In this document: piece after piece, positions 9,125 to 17,717 of the stretch
Numbering within the stretch: the stretch's first letter is position 1
Layout of the letters: each line of letters opens with the position of its first letter
Notes under the pieces: generated by a model
The model's input: the letters and a program-made list of their open reading frames with translations, nothing else
Database searches by the model: none
What the model was told of the DNA's origin: nothing
From: Terriglobales bacterium
GTDB taxonomy: Bacteria > Acidobacteriota > Terriglobia > Terriglobales > Acidobacteriaceae
NCBI GenBank assembly: GCA_035764005.1
Contig: DASTZZ010000093.1
Coordinates: 1 to 60,748, forward strand
Length of the DNA: 60,748 bases
Direction of reading: 5' to 3'
Translations under genes and position numbers: made by a program

Positions 9125-12100
9125 ATGCGTTTCAAAGTGTGGTGTTGCACTGCGCTGTGGATGATGTTTGCTGTTGCCTGCGCTGCCCAGGAGATCACCG
9201 CAGATATGCGTGGAACGGTTTACGACCAGTCAGGCGCGGTGGTCAGCGGCGCTACTGTTCACATCCTCAACACTGATCGCAATATCACCGAGCGCACGAT
9301 TAAAACCGGCGCCGATGGCGCCTACAACGCTCCGGTGCTGCCGATCGGTCGTTATCAGATCAGGGTCGAGGCTCCCGGGTTCTCGCCTTATGTCGCCAAC
9401 GATATCGTCTTGAACCTGAATGACCGCCGCGTCTACGACATCAGGCTCAAAGTCGGAACGGCGCAGCAGGAGGTGACGGTTACCGAATCGCCGATCCAGG
9501 TCAATCTGCAGGACAACACTTCAGCCGGTCTGATGAACGGAACGCAGATTCGCGAACTCTCCGTGCTCTCGCGCAACTTCGTGCAACTGGTCACATTGAT
9601 GCCGGGTGTATCGCAGAACATCGCCACCGACCAGTTCTATGCAGGAGCTTCAAATCCAACCGGCTCGTCGAACCAGATCAACATCGTTGTTAACGGTCAG
9701 CGGCCTTCGCAAAACAGTTGGCTCATCGATGGAGCTGAGGATCTGAACCGCGGTTCCAATCTGACACTCTATGCGTATCCCAGCATCGATTCGATCGCGG
9801 AATTCAAGGTGCTGCGCGCAAACTTCCTTCCTGAGCACGGACGCACCTCCTCCGGCGAAGTCAGCGTGGTAACCCGTGGCGGGACCAACAGTTTCCATGG
9901 CTCGGCATACGAGTTCTTCCGCAACGACAAGCTGAACGCGAATAATTACTTCACGAATCTCGCCAAACAACCGCGTCCGCCGTTGCGCTGGAACGACTGG
10001 GGTTTCACCATCGGTGGCCCCATCAAGAAAGACAATACGTTTTTCTTCTATTCTCAGGAGTGGCGCCACTTCATTATTTATCCGACCTTCCCACAGAGTG
10101 CTGAGTTGCCGACTACGGCCGAAATGGGCGGCACGCTCCCGTTCCCGGTTTGTGTGTCATATAGCTACGACCCCACCACCGGCAATCCTCAGTGCACTTC
10201 GACGTCGAACACAGTCGGCAGCATCAATCCGGTTGCCGCAGCTTATGTGAAGGATATTTATTCAAAGCTTCCGGCACCCAACGTCACGTTAAAAGCCTGC
10301 CCGGGTCAGCTCTGCGGTCTTATCGGCACCGGGAAGAATCTCTACTACTATCGTGAAGAAGCCGCCCGACTCGATCACAACTTTGGTACTCGGCTCGCGG
10401 TCTTTGCCCGTTACTCCGATGACTCCATTCCGACGCAGGAGGCAGCCGGTTTGTATAACGGCAGCTATGCGCTACCCGATGTAGCGACAACACAGAGCAA
10501 CACGCCGGCGCACATCTTTGCTGCCCACGCGACGGCAACGCTCTCGCCGACTTTGTTGAACGATGCCGGCTACAACTACTCGTGGGGCGGCATTACCAGC
10601 GATGCAATCGGCCTGGCCTTGCAAGCCAACTCGCCGGATATCAAACCGACGTTGCCTTTCGCCACCGTCTCCCACGTGGTTCCATCAGTCTCGATTACCG
10701 GCATGCAGGGAATTTCGGCGACCGGCCCTTACTACTCCTACGACAGGGATCAGACCGCGTTCGACACGCTGACCAAGATCGTGGGACCGCACTCGTTGAA
10801 GTTTGGCGGCAGTTTCAACTACTACGATCACAACGAAAGAGGACCCAACTACCCCAGCTTCAGCATCAATAATCGCGCCAACTGCGTGACCGGGATCTCG
10901 CCGGCAAACTGTGCTACGGCTGACAATACGCCGGAACAGGCATGGGCGAATTTCCTGGTCGGCAACGTGGTTTCGTTCTCCGAGGCGCAGCAGGCTCTGC
11001 CATATCTCTACAACGAGAAGATGGTCGAAGCCTTTGCCCAGGATGAGTGGCGCATGCGTCCCAATTTCACTGTCGATTACGGTGTGCGCTGGACCATCTA
11101 TGGCGCGCCGCAATCTACGAACAACCTGACCAGCACCTTCGATCCGCAGCTTTACGATGCCTCGAAGGCTCCCGCCATTAATCCCGCGACCGGCAAATAC
11201 TTCAGCGCCATCGATCCGCGCACGCTGCCGGGATACATTCAGACAGGAAAGAACTCACCATGGGGGCAGGCTGTCTCGGCCACGCTCTGGAAGAACATTG
11301 CGCCGCGCTTCGGCTTTGCCTGGGATCCGACGTCGGCCGGCAAAACCAGCATTCGCGGTGGATTCGGTCTGTTCTATGGAACCAACTCCATAGACAACCA
11401 GCTCTACAGCCAAACTTCCAACCCCGGGGTCTCCCCGTCGGCGGGAGCGTTCACGAACACGAGCCTCTCAAATCCGGCGGTCGTAGCAGGTTCGTTGACA
11501 GCAACCACGACTACTACTCCACCATTCATCTATGGACCAAACCCGCTTTTCTGGAAGCTTCCCTACACCGAGAGCTTCGATCTGGATGTTCAGCAGCAGC
11601 TCAGCAGCAGCACGATGATTGATATCGGTTACTACGGCAATCTCGGGCGGCACCTGATGGGCGGCGTCGACGTCAATATGCCTCAGCCGCTCGCGTTCCA
11701 GAATATTCCGGGATACTGCTCGCAGTACCCGGCCGGATCGGAATGCTATTTCCAGGCATCGCAGTGGCGCATGCTCAACTACGTCCGCCCATATCGCGGA
11801 TTTGATGCGATTAACGAATGGACTTCGGCTTTCACTTCCTCTTACAACGGTCTGCAGGCTCAGTTCCAAAAGAGGTTTACTGACAGCTCACAGATCGTGC
11901 TGAATTACACCTGGTCGCATGATCTGACGGATGCATCGGAAAACTTCCGCGGCGCCGAGAACACCTACAACCTCAAGCGCGATTGGGGCAATTCGGTGTT
12001 CGATCGCCGACATGTGTTCAGCGCAACTTACGTGTACAACCTGCCATTCTTCAGAAATCAGCACGGCATCATCGGCCACGCGTTGGGAGGTTGGGAGCTC

Positions 12101-12619
12101 TCGGGCGTCGTGAATTGGAGCACTGGCATCCACTACGATTTCAGCACCGTAAGCTGCAACGAGGATTACCTCGGCCTCGGCACCTGCGGTAATACCTGGG
12201 CGGGCGATCCACCTGACCAAATCGCCGATCCCAACATCGGCGCGCCGAACACGGTGTCGCAGTGGTTCAACCCGGCGGCGTTTGCCTACACGGGTTGTAC
12301 TGCTGCCAATCCGAAGTGCTCACCCACAAACACACCTGGGTTTGTTCCCCCTCTGCGGCAGGGCAGCGCGAGGCGTGGTCAAATCCAGGGCCCAGGAATT
12401 TTCCGCTGGGATTCCTCGGTCTTCAAGAACTTCAAAATTACGGAGCGCGTGAACACGCAGTTCCGTGCTGAGTTCTTCAATGCCACCAACCACACGAATT
12501 TTGCGGAAGGTGCGCCAATCAGCGGGCTGAGCACGTCGTTGAACAGCAGCGCATACGATCAGATTTTGAATGCCCGCGATCCTCGCAACATTCAGTTGGC
12601 GCTGAAGGTGAACTTCTAG
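9125..12619 (+). CDS. Oar-like TonB-dependent outer-membrane receptor, module 2
   Basis: A 1164-residue receptor built like the one at 3266: signal peptide (MRFKVWCCTALWMMFAVACA, then AQE), carboxypeptidase-regulatory-like domain (about 22-100, with MRGTVYDQSGAVVSGATVH), plug (about 115-250, with VLSRNFVQLVTLMPGV and SGEVSVVTRGGTNSFHGS) and a large barrel ending in a terminal Phe (LALKVNF). The ATG at 9125 has a strong AGGAGG ribosome-binding site; the longer in-frame start would overlap the GntR gene and lacks export features. The plug and N-terminal domains resemble module 1, whereas the barrel differs widely, as expected for paralogues specialised to different substrates. Confidence 0.93.
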   Translation: MRFKVWCCTALWMMFAVACAAQEITADMRGTVYDQSGAVVSGATVHILNTDRNITERTIKTGADGAYNAPVLPIGRYQIRVEAPGFSPYVANDIVLNLNDRRVYDIRLKVGTAQQEVTVTESPIQVNLQDNTSAGLMNGTQIRELSVLSRNFVQLVTLMPGVSQNIATDQFYAGASNPTGSSNQINIVVNGQRPSQNSWLIDGAEDLNRGSNLTLYAYPSIDSIAEFKVLRANFLPEHGRTSSGEVSVVTRGGTNSFHGSAYEFFRNDKLNANNYFTNLAKQPRPPLRWNDWGFTIGGPIKKDNTFFFYSQEWRHFIIYPTFPQSAELPTTAEMGGTLPFPVCVSYSYDPTTGNPQCTSTSNTVGSINPVAAAYVKDIYSKLPAPNVTLKACPGQLCGLIGTGKNLYYYREEAARLDHNFGTRLAVFARYSDDSIPTQEAAGLYNGSYALPDVATTQSNTPAHIFAAHATATLSPTLLNDAGYNYSWGGITSDAIGLALQANSPDIKPTLPFATVSHVVPSVSITGMQGISATGPYYSYDRDQTAFDTLTKIVGPHSLKFGGSFNYYDHNERGPNYPSFSINNRANCVTGISPANCATADNTPEQAWANFLVGNVVSFSEAQQALPYLYNEKMVEAFAQDEWRMRPNFTVDYGVRWTIYGAPQSTNNLTSTFDPQLYDASKAPAINPATGKYFSAIDPRTLPGYIQTGKNSPWGQAVSATLWKNIAPRFGFAWDPTSAGKTSIRGGFGLFYGTNSIDNQLYSQTSNPGVSPSAGAFTNTSLSNPAVVAGSLTATTTTTPPFIYGPNPLFWKLPYTESFDLDVQQQLSSSTMIDIGYYGNLGRHLMGGVDVNMPQPLAFQNIPGYCSQYPAGSECYFQASQWRMLNYVRPYRGFDAINEWTSAFTSSYNGLQAQFQKRFTDSSQIVLNYTWSHDLTDASENFRGAENTYNLKRDWGNSVFDRRHVFSATYVYNLPFFRNQHGIIGHALGGWELSGVVNWSTGIHYDFSTVSCNEDYLGLGTCGNTWAGDPPDQIADPNIGAPNTVSQWFNPAAFAYTGCTAANPKCSPTNTPGFVPPLRQGSARRGQIQGPGIFRWDSSVFKNFKITERVNTQFRAEFFNATNHTNFAEGAPISGLSTSLNSSAYDQILNARDPRNIQLALKVNF

Positions 12620-12644
12620 CCAGGCACCATTTAGAAAAGTACTC

Positions 12645-12672
12645 GGGCGCTGGAGAATCCAGCGCCCTTTTT
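12645..12672 (+). terminator. Intrinsic terminator of receptor gene 2
   Basis: A perfect 10-bp stem (GGGCGCTGGA / TCCAGCGCCC) with a GAA loop is followed by five T residues. It lies 25 bases after the receptor stop and directly abuts the stop codon of the convergent lutB-lutA fusion gene, so it may also limit transcription from the other side. Confidence 0.92.
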
Positions 12673-12673
12673 A

Positions 12674-14920
12674 TTAAGCCTTTATGATTGCGCCGAGTAA
12701 TTCCATCGGATGGAACACCGTCCGCTGCAGCCCGGCGTGAAGCTGTTCCTGACACGAGATGCCTGTAGCTACGAGTGTTCGCGCTCCATCCGCTTCCGCA
12801 GCTCTTACCTGATTGAAGAGGTCTTCTCCGACAGCCATGCTCAGTTCGTAGTAGTCCTTTTTGTAGCCGAAACTGCCGGCCATGCCGCAGCACTCAACTC
12901 GGGAGGTGGTTACGTCGAATCCGGCGGCGCGGAGCAGGGCTTCTGTCGGTTCGGCTGCGCTGATGGTTTTTTGCTGGCAGTGGCTGTGGTAGAAGAGCCT
13001 CGTTCCCAGTGGATGGCTTGAGGCGGGGAAGAAGTCGGCGGCCTCGAGATTGCGCTCCTGCAGCATGCGCCACAGGTACTCGACGGCTTCGAAGCTGTGG
13101 GCGCGGATTTCCTCGAACGCATTGCGATCGAGGAAGTGGCGGTTGTCGAGGCGGAACATCGCCAGCGCGCTCGGTTCGATTACCACGATCTCGCGGCCTT
13201 CGCGGATGTACTTCAGCAGAATCTCGCTCGTCTGTTGCGCCTGCTTCCTGGCGGTTTGAATCAGTCCTTGCGAGAGTGAAGCGCGTCCGTCGGCTGAGAC
13301 TTCGGTCAGCACTACGTCGAGGCCGACTGCGCGGAAGACTTCGATGACGGCGATTCCCCTTTCGGGAGAGCCGTAGTTGGTAAAGATGTCAGGAAATAGC
13401 GCGATGCGTCCGCGATGAGCTGGAGCTTTTGCCGGCGGAAGCTTGCGAGCGGCTTGGACCAGAGTTTGTGAAGCGAAGGGCGGGAGTTGGCGCCTCTGAT
13501 CGACTCCGGCGATGCGCTCCATCATCGCGCGGCTGCCGGGCAGCTCGTTCATCCAGTTGGAAAGCGGAGCAAGGCGTGATCCCCATTTCCCAAAAAGGTC
13601 ATAACGGCCGAAGAAGATCTTTGCTACCGTGGCTTTATCGGCGGCTTCCGCGCTGAGAGCCTTTTGCAGGAAACCGGCAGAGGCCGCAGCGTCGATCTGG
13701 TTGATGCGCTCGCGCAGATTCGAATTGAGCCATGGAATATCGATGCGCACCGGGCACTGATTCACGCAGCGCGTGCATCCGGTGCAGAGTTCGTTGAAGC
13801 GCGCTTTGAGCAGATCATTTGTGCCTGCCTCCCACGAGCCGCCAATGCCGCCTGAGTACGTCTCACCTCCAAAGGCGTGTCCGCCTACGGTCTGGAAGTT
13901 CGCGCACGAGTTCAGGCATGCGGCGCAGCGAATGCAGTAGAGAGCTTCGTGCAGCACGGCGTCTTCGCGCATGCGCATGCGGCCGTTATCGATGAGGACC
14001 AGATGGAACTCGCGCTTCGCGCCTGGACGGTCGGACAGCACCGGCGCGGCGGTGAGCGGAGGAGTGAGGACGCTGGTGTACGAGGTTAGGCCTTGGCCCG
14101 TGGAACTCGGCGCAAGCAGCTCGAGAAAGATCGCGAGATCGCGGCGCGATGGAAGGACCTTCTCGACTCCGGCGATCGCGATGTGCAGCGGCGGCACATA
14201 CGATGTGAGGCGAATGTTGCCTTCGCTTTCGACCAAGACAATGCTTCCCGTATCGGCAGTGACGAAGTTGGCGCCGGAGACGCCGGCATCGGCGTTGAGG
14301 AACTTCTGACGAAGAATCTCGCGGGCGAAGCGCGTGAGCTCTTCGCCGGTATCGAGCGGCGAATCGGTCTGGAACCTGCGCTTAAACAGCGCCGTGATGC
14401 GTTCGCGGCTGTAGTGAATCGCCGGCCCTACGACGTGCGAGGGCTGCTCGTCTGCGATCTGCAGAATGAATTCCGCAAGATCGGTTTCGGCGACTTCGAT
14501 TCCCGCTGCTTCGAGGTGATGGTTGAGATGGACCTCTTCCGAGGTCATGCTCTTGCCCTTCACCAGCAGCCGAACCTGGTGCTCGCAGCAGACTTGCGTG
14601 ATGTAGCGCGAAGCTTCGTTTCCGTCCTTTGCCAGAAAGAAGTGGCCGCCGTTGCGCTTCACGCTCGCCTCTACCTGCGCGAGAAGCTGGGGCAGGCGCG
14701 CGATCGCATCTTCTTTAATGGCTCGCGCGCGATCTTTGAGCGCGTTGTAGTCGGGAATGACGGCGACTGCTTCATAGCGTCCGTTGTTGAACGTCTGTGT
14801 GTTATGCCGCACCGCCGGGCTCTCGATGTCGAGAGCCATGCGAATGGCTTTTAGCATCGCCGACTTCTGGCTTTTGTCGGCGACCGATCGCGGCGAAATG
14901 GCGGCAGCAGGTGTGGACAC
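12674..14920 (-). CDS. Fused lactate-utilisation iron-sulfur protein (LutB-LutA fusion)
   Basis: A 748-residue cytoplasmic oxidoreductase subunit. Residues about 60-310 are the LUD domain of LutB (with TADTGSIVLVESEGN). Two 4Fe-4S clusters follow: C329-x2-C332-x2-C335-x3-C339 and C379-x2-C382-x2-C385-x3-C389. From about 505 to the end the protein is LutA/GlpC-like, with ECCGMAGSFG around C677-C678 and HSHCQQK around C648. The first CCG-type repeat appears to have lost its cysteines. In most bacteria LutA and LutB are separate; here they are one chain in the order B then A. The GTG start at 14920 lies two bases after the lutC stop and has GGAG five bases upstream. With LutC it should oxidise L-lactate to pyruvate, a role known for the family. 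Confidence 0.85.
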   Translation of the reverse strand: MSTPAAAISPRSVADKSQKSAMLKAIRMALDIESPAVRHNTQTFNNGRYEAVAVIPDYNALKDRARAIKEDAIARLPQLLAQVEASVKRNGGHFFLAKDGNEASRYITQVCCEHQVRLLVKGKSMTSEEVHLNHHLEAAGIEVAETDLAEFILQIADEQPSHVVGPAIHYSRERITALFKRRFQTDSPLDTGEELTRFAREILRQKFLNADAGVSGANFVTADTGSIVLVESEGNIRLTSYVPPLHIAIAGVEKVLPSRRDLAIFLELLAPSSTGQGLTSYTSVLTPPLTAAPVLSDRPGAKREFHLVLIDNGRMRMREDAVLHEALYCIRCAACLNSCANFQTVGGHAFGGETYSGGIGGSWEAGTNDLLKARFNELCTGCTRCVNQCPVRIDIPWLNSNLRERINQIDAAASAGFLQKALSAEAADKATVAKIFFGRYDLFGKWGSRLAPLSNWMNELPGSRAMMERIAGVDQRRQLPPFASQTLVQAARKLPPAKAPAHRGRIALFPDIFTNYGSPERGIAVIEVFRAVGLDVVLTEVSADGRASLSQGLIQTARKQAQQTSEILLKYIREGREIVVIEPSALAMFRLDNRHFLDRNAFEEIRAHSFEAVEYLWRMLQERNLEAADFFPASSHPLGTRLFYHSHCQQKTISAAEPTEALLRAAGFDVTTSRVECCGMAGSFGYKKDYYELSMAVGEDLFNQVRAAEADGARTLVATGISCQEQLHAGLQRTVFHPMELLGAIIKA

Positions 14921-14922
14921 TT

Positions 14923-15465
14923 CTACTCCAGAATAATCACGTGCAGCTTGTGCGGGCCATGTACGCCGCGCACCAGCGGTCCCATGTCGGCTGTAGCGCT
15001 CGGCCCGGTGATGAAGACGAAATTGCGGGTGAGCCCTTTGCCGCCGAAGCGGTTGGGATCGAAGATCTCCGCCGGCCGTTCGACGATGGTTGCGGCAGCG
15101 ACGACCGCAATGTGCAGCCGAGCAAGCAGGCTGATCGCGCCAGAGTATGCATGATCGACGGTCACGCATACTGATCCGGTGCGCGCGACCGCAGCGAAGG
15201 CGTCGGTGATTCCCACATCGCAGGCCGCGAGTTCCGCTTTGGAACGAGCAGTGACGATGCCCGGCAAGCGATAGACTTCGGCGAACAGCTCGGCAGGCAA
15301 ATCGAGTGGGTCGGCGATAGCGATGCGGCCCTTTGCCATTCGTGGTACAGCGGACGCGAGCGCGCCGGCTGCCGCCGGCACGCGCTCCACCGTCGCCGCG
15401 GCGGAACGTGCTGCGGCTTCGAACTTGGCGATCAAATCGTGTTGTGTGCCAACGGCGGAGCTCAT
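14923..15465 (-). CDS. lutC: LutC-like LUD-domain protein of L-lactate oxidation
   Basis: A 180-residue LUD (DUF162) protein with the family motifs CDVGITDAFAAVARTGSV, RLHIAVVAAATIV and ITGPSATADM in its C-terminal half. LutC is the third part of the LutABC L-lactate dehydrogenase complex; its exact chemical role is unsettled. It is the first gene of a two-gene unit: the LutB-LutA fusion starts two bases after its stop and uses a ribosome-binding site inside the end of this gene, so the two are likely translationally coupled. Confidence 0.87.
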   Translation of the reverse strand: MSSAVGTQHDLIAKFEAAARSAAATVERVPAAAGALASAVPRMAKGRIAIADPLDLPAELFAEVYRLPGIVTARSKAELAACDVGITDAFAAVARTGSVCVTVDHAYSGAISLLARLHIAVVAAATIVERPAEIFDPNRFGGKGLTRNFVFITGPSATADMGPLVRGVHGPHKLHVIILE

Positions 15466-15530
15466 GCCAAGGTCATCGTAACTCTAACGTGGAGCCGGCC
15501 GCCCTCGAGGCCGGGTGTTTAGTTTTCGCA

Positions 15531-15663
15531 TTGTCATTCCGAGCGGATGCTCGCGCGTGCTGTTCGCGCGGGCAGGAGAGAGGAATCCCTTACCACATCA
15601 CAACCATCGTTTGTATAAGTTCATAGAGATTCCTTCGCCAAAACCTGGCGTTCGGAATGACAA
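15531..15663. repeat. Palindrome-ended 133-bp intergenic element, REP/MITE-like
   Basis: The element is bounded by perfect 12-base inverted ends TTGTCATTCCGA (15531-15542) and TCGGAATGACAA (15652-15663). Its right 34 bases (15628-15661) recur at 29052-29085 with 31 of 34 positions identical. It holds no open frame with coding features and fills most of the gap between lutC and the FAH gene. It looks like a dispersed, non-autonomous repeat. Confidence 0.75.
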
Positions 15664-15722
15664 GATGAAACCAAAAAACCGGCCGAGGGCTGCCGGCTCC
15701 ACGTTGCCCATCTGAAACCGCA

Positions 15723-16583
15723 TCAGTTCCTCGATTGATCCGCCACCACGGGATTGCGCAGCGTGCCGATCTTCTCGATCTCGATCACGATCTCTTCTCC
15801 GGCGCGCAGCCAGCGCTGCGGGTTACGGCCTAGCCCAACTCCCGCCGGTGTTCCAGTGCTGATGATGTCGCCGGGTTCGAGCGTCATCCCGCGCGAAAGG
15901 TATTCGATCAATTCCGGAATGCGGAATATCAGTTCGCGCGTATTGGAGTGCTGCAGCGTTTCGCTGCCGATGCTAAGACGAATGTCGAGTGCGTGCGGAT
16001 CGGGAACTTCGTCTGCGGTCACGATGTGCGGACCGATCGGCGCGAATGTGTCGAAGCTCTTGCCCAGCGTCCATTGCGAGGTGGCGAGCTGCACATCGCG
16101 CGCGCTTACGTCATTCACAATGGTGTAGCCGAAGACATAATCCTGCCAGTTCGAGGTCGATACGCGCTTCGCGCGCTTGCCGATTACGACCGCGAACTCG
16201 GCTTCATAGTCGGGCTTCTGTGTCGCGGAGAGCACGATCGGTTCGCCTGGTCCGATCACTGCATTCGAGAACTTCGCAAAAACCGTCGGTACCGATGGAA
16301 TCTCCATCTTCGACTCGATGGCGTGGTCGCGATAGTTGAGCCCGATGCAGAGAATCTTCTGCGGACGCGGAATGGGAGCGGTGAGGTGCAAGGATTCGAG
16401 CGGTATCAGATCGCGCTTTGAAGCGCTGGCCGCGACATGCTTCACGTGCTGATGTACATCGCGGCCGGCTGCGATGAAAGAAACCGCGTCATCGTAACCA
16501 ACGTCCGCTAGTGGGAAAACTCCGCTGCCGCTGAGAATGCCGGCGCCAGTGTGTCCGCTGTGTTTAAAACTTACGAGTCGCAT
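15723..16583 (-). CDS. Fumarylacetoacetate hydrolase (FAH) family protein
   Basis: A 286-residue member of the FAH fold. The N-terminal part (about 1-70) is the usual short beta domain; the catalytic domain starts at ILCIGLNYRDHA. The metal site is the E-x-E pair in DYEAEFAVVIG plus the Asp of TIVNDVSARD, and the C-terminal motif DIISTGTPAGVGLG is typical. Members of this subgroup are annotated as ureidoglycolate lyase, diketo-acid hydrolases or HHDD isomerases, and the name cannot be settled from sequence. It is divergent from the iclR-kdgK-manD cluster, so a role in breaking down a 2,4-diketo-3-deoxy sugar acid is plausible, but this is inferred from position only. Confidence 0.85.
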   Translation of the reverse strand: MRLVSFKHSGHTGAGILSGSGVFPLADVGYDDAVSFIAAGRDVHQHVKHVAASASKRDLIPLESLHLTAPIPRPQKILCIGLNYRDHAIESKMEIPSVPTVFAKFSNAVIGPGEPIVLSATQKPDYEAEFAVVIGKRAKRVSTSNWQDYVFGYTIVNDVSARDVQLATSQWTLGKSFDTFAPIGPHIVTADEVPDPHALDIRLSIGSETLQHSNTRELIFRIPELIEYLSRGMTLEPGDIISTGTPAGVGLGRNPQRWLRAGEEIVIEIEKIGTLRNPVVADQSRN

Positions 16584-16623
16584 CGATTGCTCTGTTGTGG
16601 TGGCTGTTGTTGAACTCTGTAAT

Positions 16624-16657
16624 CTCGCGACAGCACGACCCTCGCGACAGCACGACT
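16624..16657. promoter_or_regulatory. Tandem 17-bp repeat upstream of the FAH gene
   Basis: CTCGCGACAGCACGACC is repeated twice head to tail (16624-16640 and 16641-16657, the last base differing). It begins 41 bases before the FAH start codon in the shared divergent region. Direct repeats in such a place can be regulator sites, but the role is unproven. Confidence 0.4.
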
Positions 16658-16725
16658 CGTTAGTAAAACAAAAACCTCTCTCACGATGGAAGTTTTACCC
16701 GCTAAATGCCGTGTTTTCCGCGTGT

Positions 16726-16746
16726 CCATTTCATATTGCGAAATGG
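16726..16746. promoter_or_regulatory. Candidate IclR-type operator in the divergent region
   Basis: CCATTTC (16726-16732) and GAAATGG (16740-16746) form a perfect 7-7-7 inverted repeat. The site lies between the FAH and iclR genes, 67 bases before the iclR -35 box. The ATTTC...GAAAT core is similar in kind to operators of IclR-family uronate regulators such as KdgR. Its use by the neighbouring IclR protein is an inference. Confidence 0.5.
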
Positions 16747-16812
16747 GGTTCAGGATTTCGTTGTACTGCTTGGGGAATGACAAGTCTTTGTTGACAATCG
16801 CCGGCGCCTTCT

Positions 16813-16841
16813 TTGAGAATGCTCTCCTTGCTTCGTACAAT
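16813..16841 (+). promoter_or_regulatory. Probable promoter of the iclR-kdgK-manD cluster
   Basis: TTGAGA (16813-16818), a 17-base spacer and TACAAT (16836-16841) give a near-consensus sigma-70 promoter about 30 bases before the iclR start codon. A second TTGACA at 16791 lacks a good -10 box. Confidence 0.6.
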
Positions 16842-16871
16842 GGAATAAAGTTTTGTGAGTCAAAACCTCCT

Positions 16872-17699
16872 ATGAAGTTACCCAAAGAATCTGACGACAA
16901 ATATGTAGTGGAAGCCGTGGTAAAAGCGCTCGACGTACTCGAAGTTTTTCAGGACGGCGAAGAGCTGCAGCTCAGTGAAATTTCCAAGCGCGTTTCACTC
17001 AACAAGAGCCGGGCGTTTCGTTTGCTGTACACGCTTTGCGAACGCGGTTATGTTGAGCGCGCATCCGATGGACATCGCTACAAGCTCGGGCTCAAGCTCT
17101 TCGAGCACGCTTCCAATCTGCGCCGCGACCTGAAGCAGATCGCGCAGAACCACATGCGCAAGCTGCAGCAACGCTTCAACGAAACCGTGAATCTCGCGGT
17201 GCTGCACAATGGCGAGGTCCTCTACATCGATTTGCTGGAGAGCTCGCGTCCGTTTCGCATGTCAGCGATGGTCGGCAGCCGCATGCCGATCGCGAATACC
17301 TCTTTGGGAAAAGCTCTTCTGGCGTACGCCGCCGAGCACGATCTCGATGAGGTCTTCGATACGCTCACGCCTTCGGAGTTGCGCAAGATGCGTGCCGAAA
17401 TGGAAATCGTGAAGCGGCGCGGGTACGCGACCGATCAGGAAGAGAACGAGCCGGGCGTCGCATGCATTGGAGCGCCGATTCTGAACGAAGGCGGAGTCTC
17501 GATTGGAGCGATGAGCATTTCCGGTCCTTCAGTGCGCATTCAAAAGCAGGAGCGCGAAATCGGGACTGCGCTGGCGGCAACGTGCCGGGACATTTCGCGG
17601 CAGTTGGGATTCGCCGAGCCGGCTCCGGCGCCGAAGCAGACCAAGAGCGTGCCTCCGCCGCAGAGCCGGCCTGCGCTGGCTCGCCGCGCCAATCCGTAG
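16872..17699 (+). CDS. IclR-family transcriptional regulator
   Basis: A 275-residue regulator. The N-terminal winged helix (about 12-75, with ALDVLEVFQDGEELQLSEIS) is followed by an effector-binding GAF-like domain (about 90-255, including NLAVLHNGEVLYIDLLES and GAPILNEGGVSIGAMSISGP). The Pro/Ala-rich tail (about 256-275) is probably disordered. The ATG at 16872 fits the usual IclR N-terminus; the longer frame starting at 16686 has no domain match and would read through the promoter. It heads a run of kinase and mannonate dehydratase genes, so it probably responds to 2-keto-3-deoxygluconate or a related sugar acid, as KdgR does in other bacteria. Confidence 0.9.
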   Translation: MKLPKESDDKYVVEAVVKALDVLEVFQDGEELQLSEISKRVSLNKSRAFRLLYTLCERGYVERASDGHRYKLGLKLFEHASNLRRDLKQIAQNHMRKLQQRFNETVNLAVLHNGEVLYIDLLESSRPFRMSAMVGSRMPIANTSLGKALLAYAAEHDLDEVFDTLTPSELRKMRAEMEIVKRRGYATDQEENEPGVACIGAPILNEGGVSIGAMSISGPSVRIQKQEREIGTALAATCRDISRQLGFAEPAPAPKQTKSVPPPQSRPALARRANP

Positions 17700-17717
17700 T
17701 CGAACGCAAAACAACGA

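Noticed and set aside
14921-15169. N-terminal extension of the LutB-LutA frame by 83 codons
   Set aside because: It runs through lutC in another frame with Arg/Cys-rich nonsense, and a GTG with a good ribosome-binding site exists at 14920.
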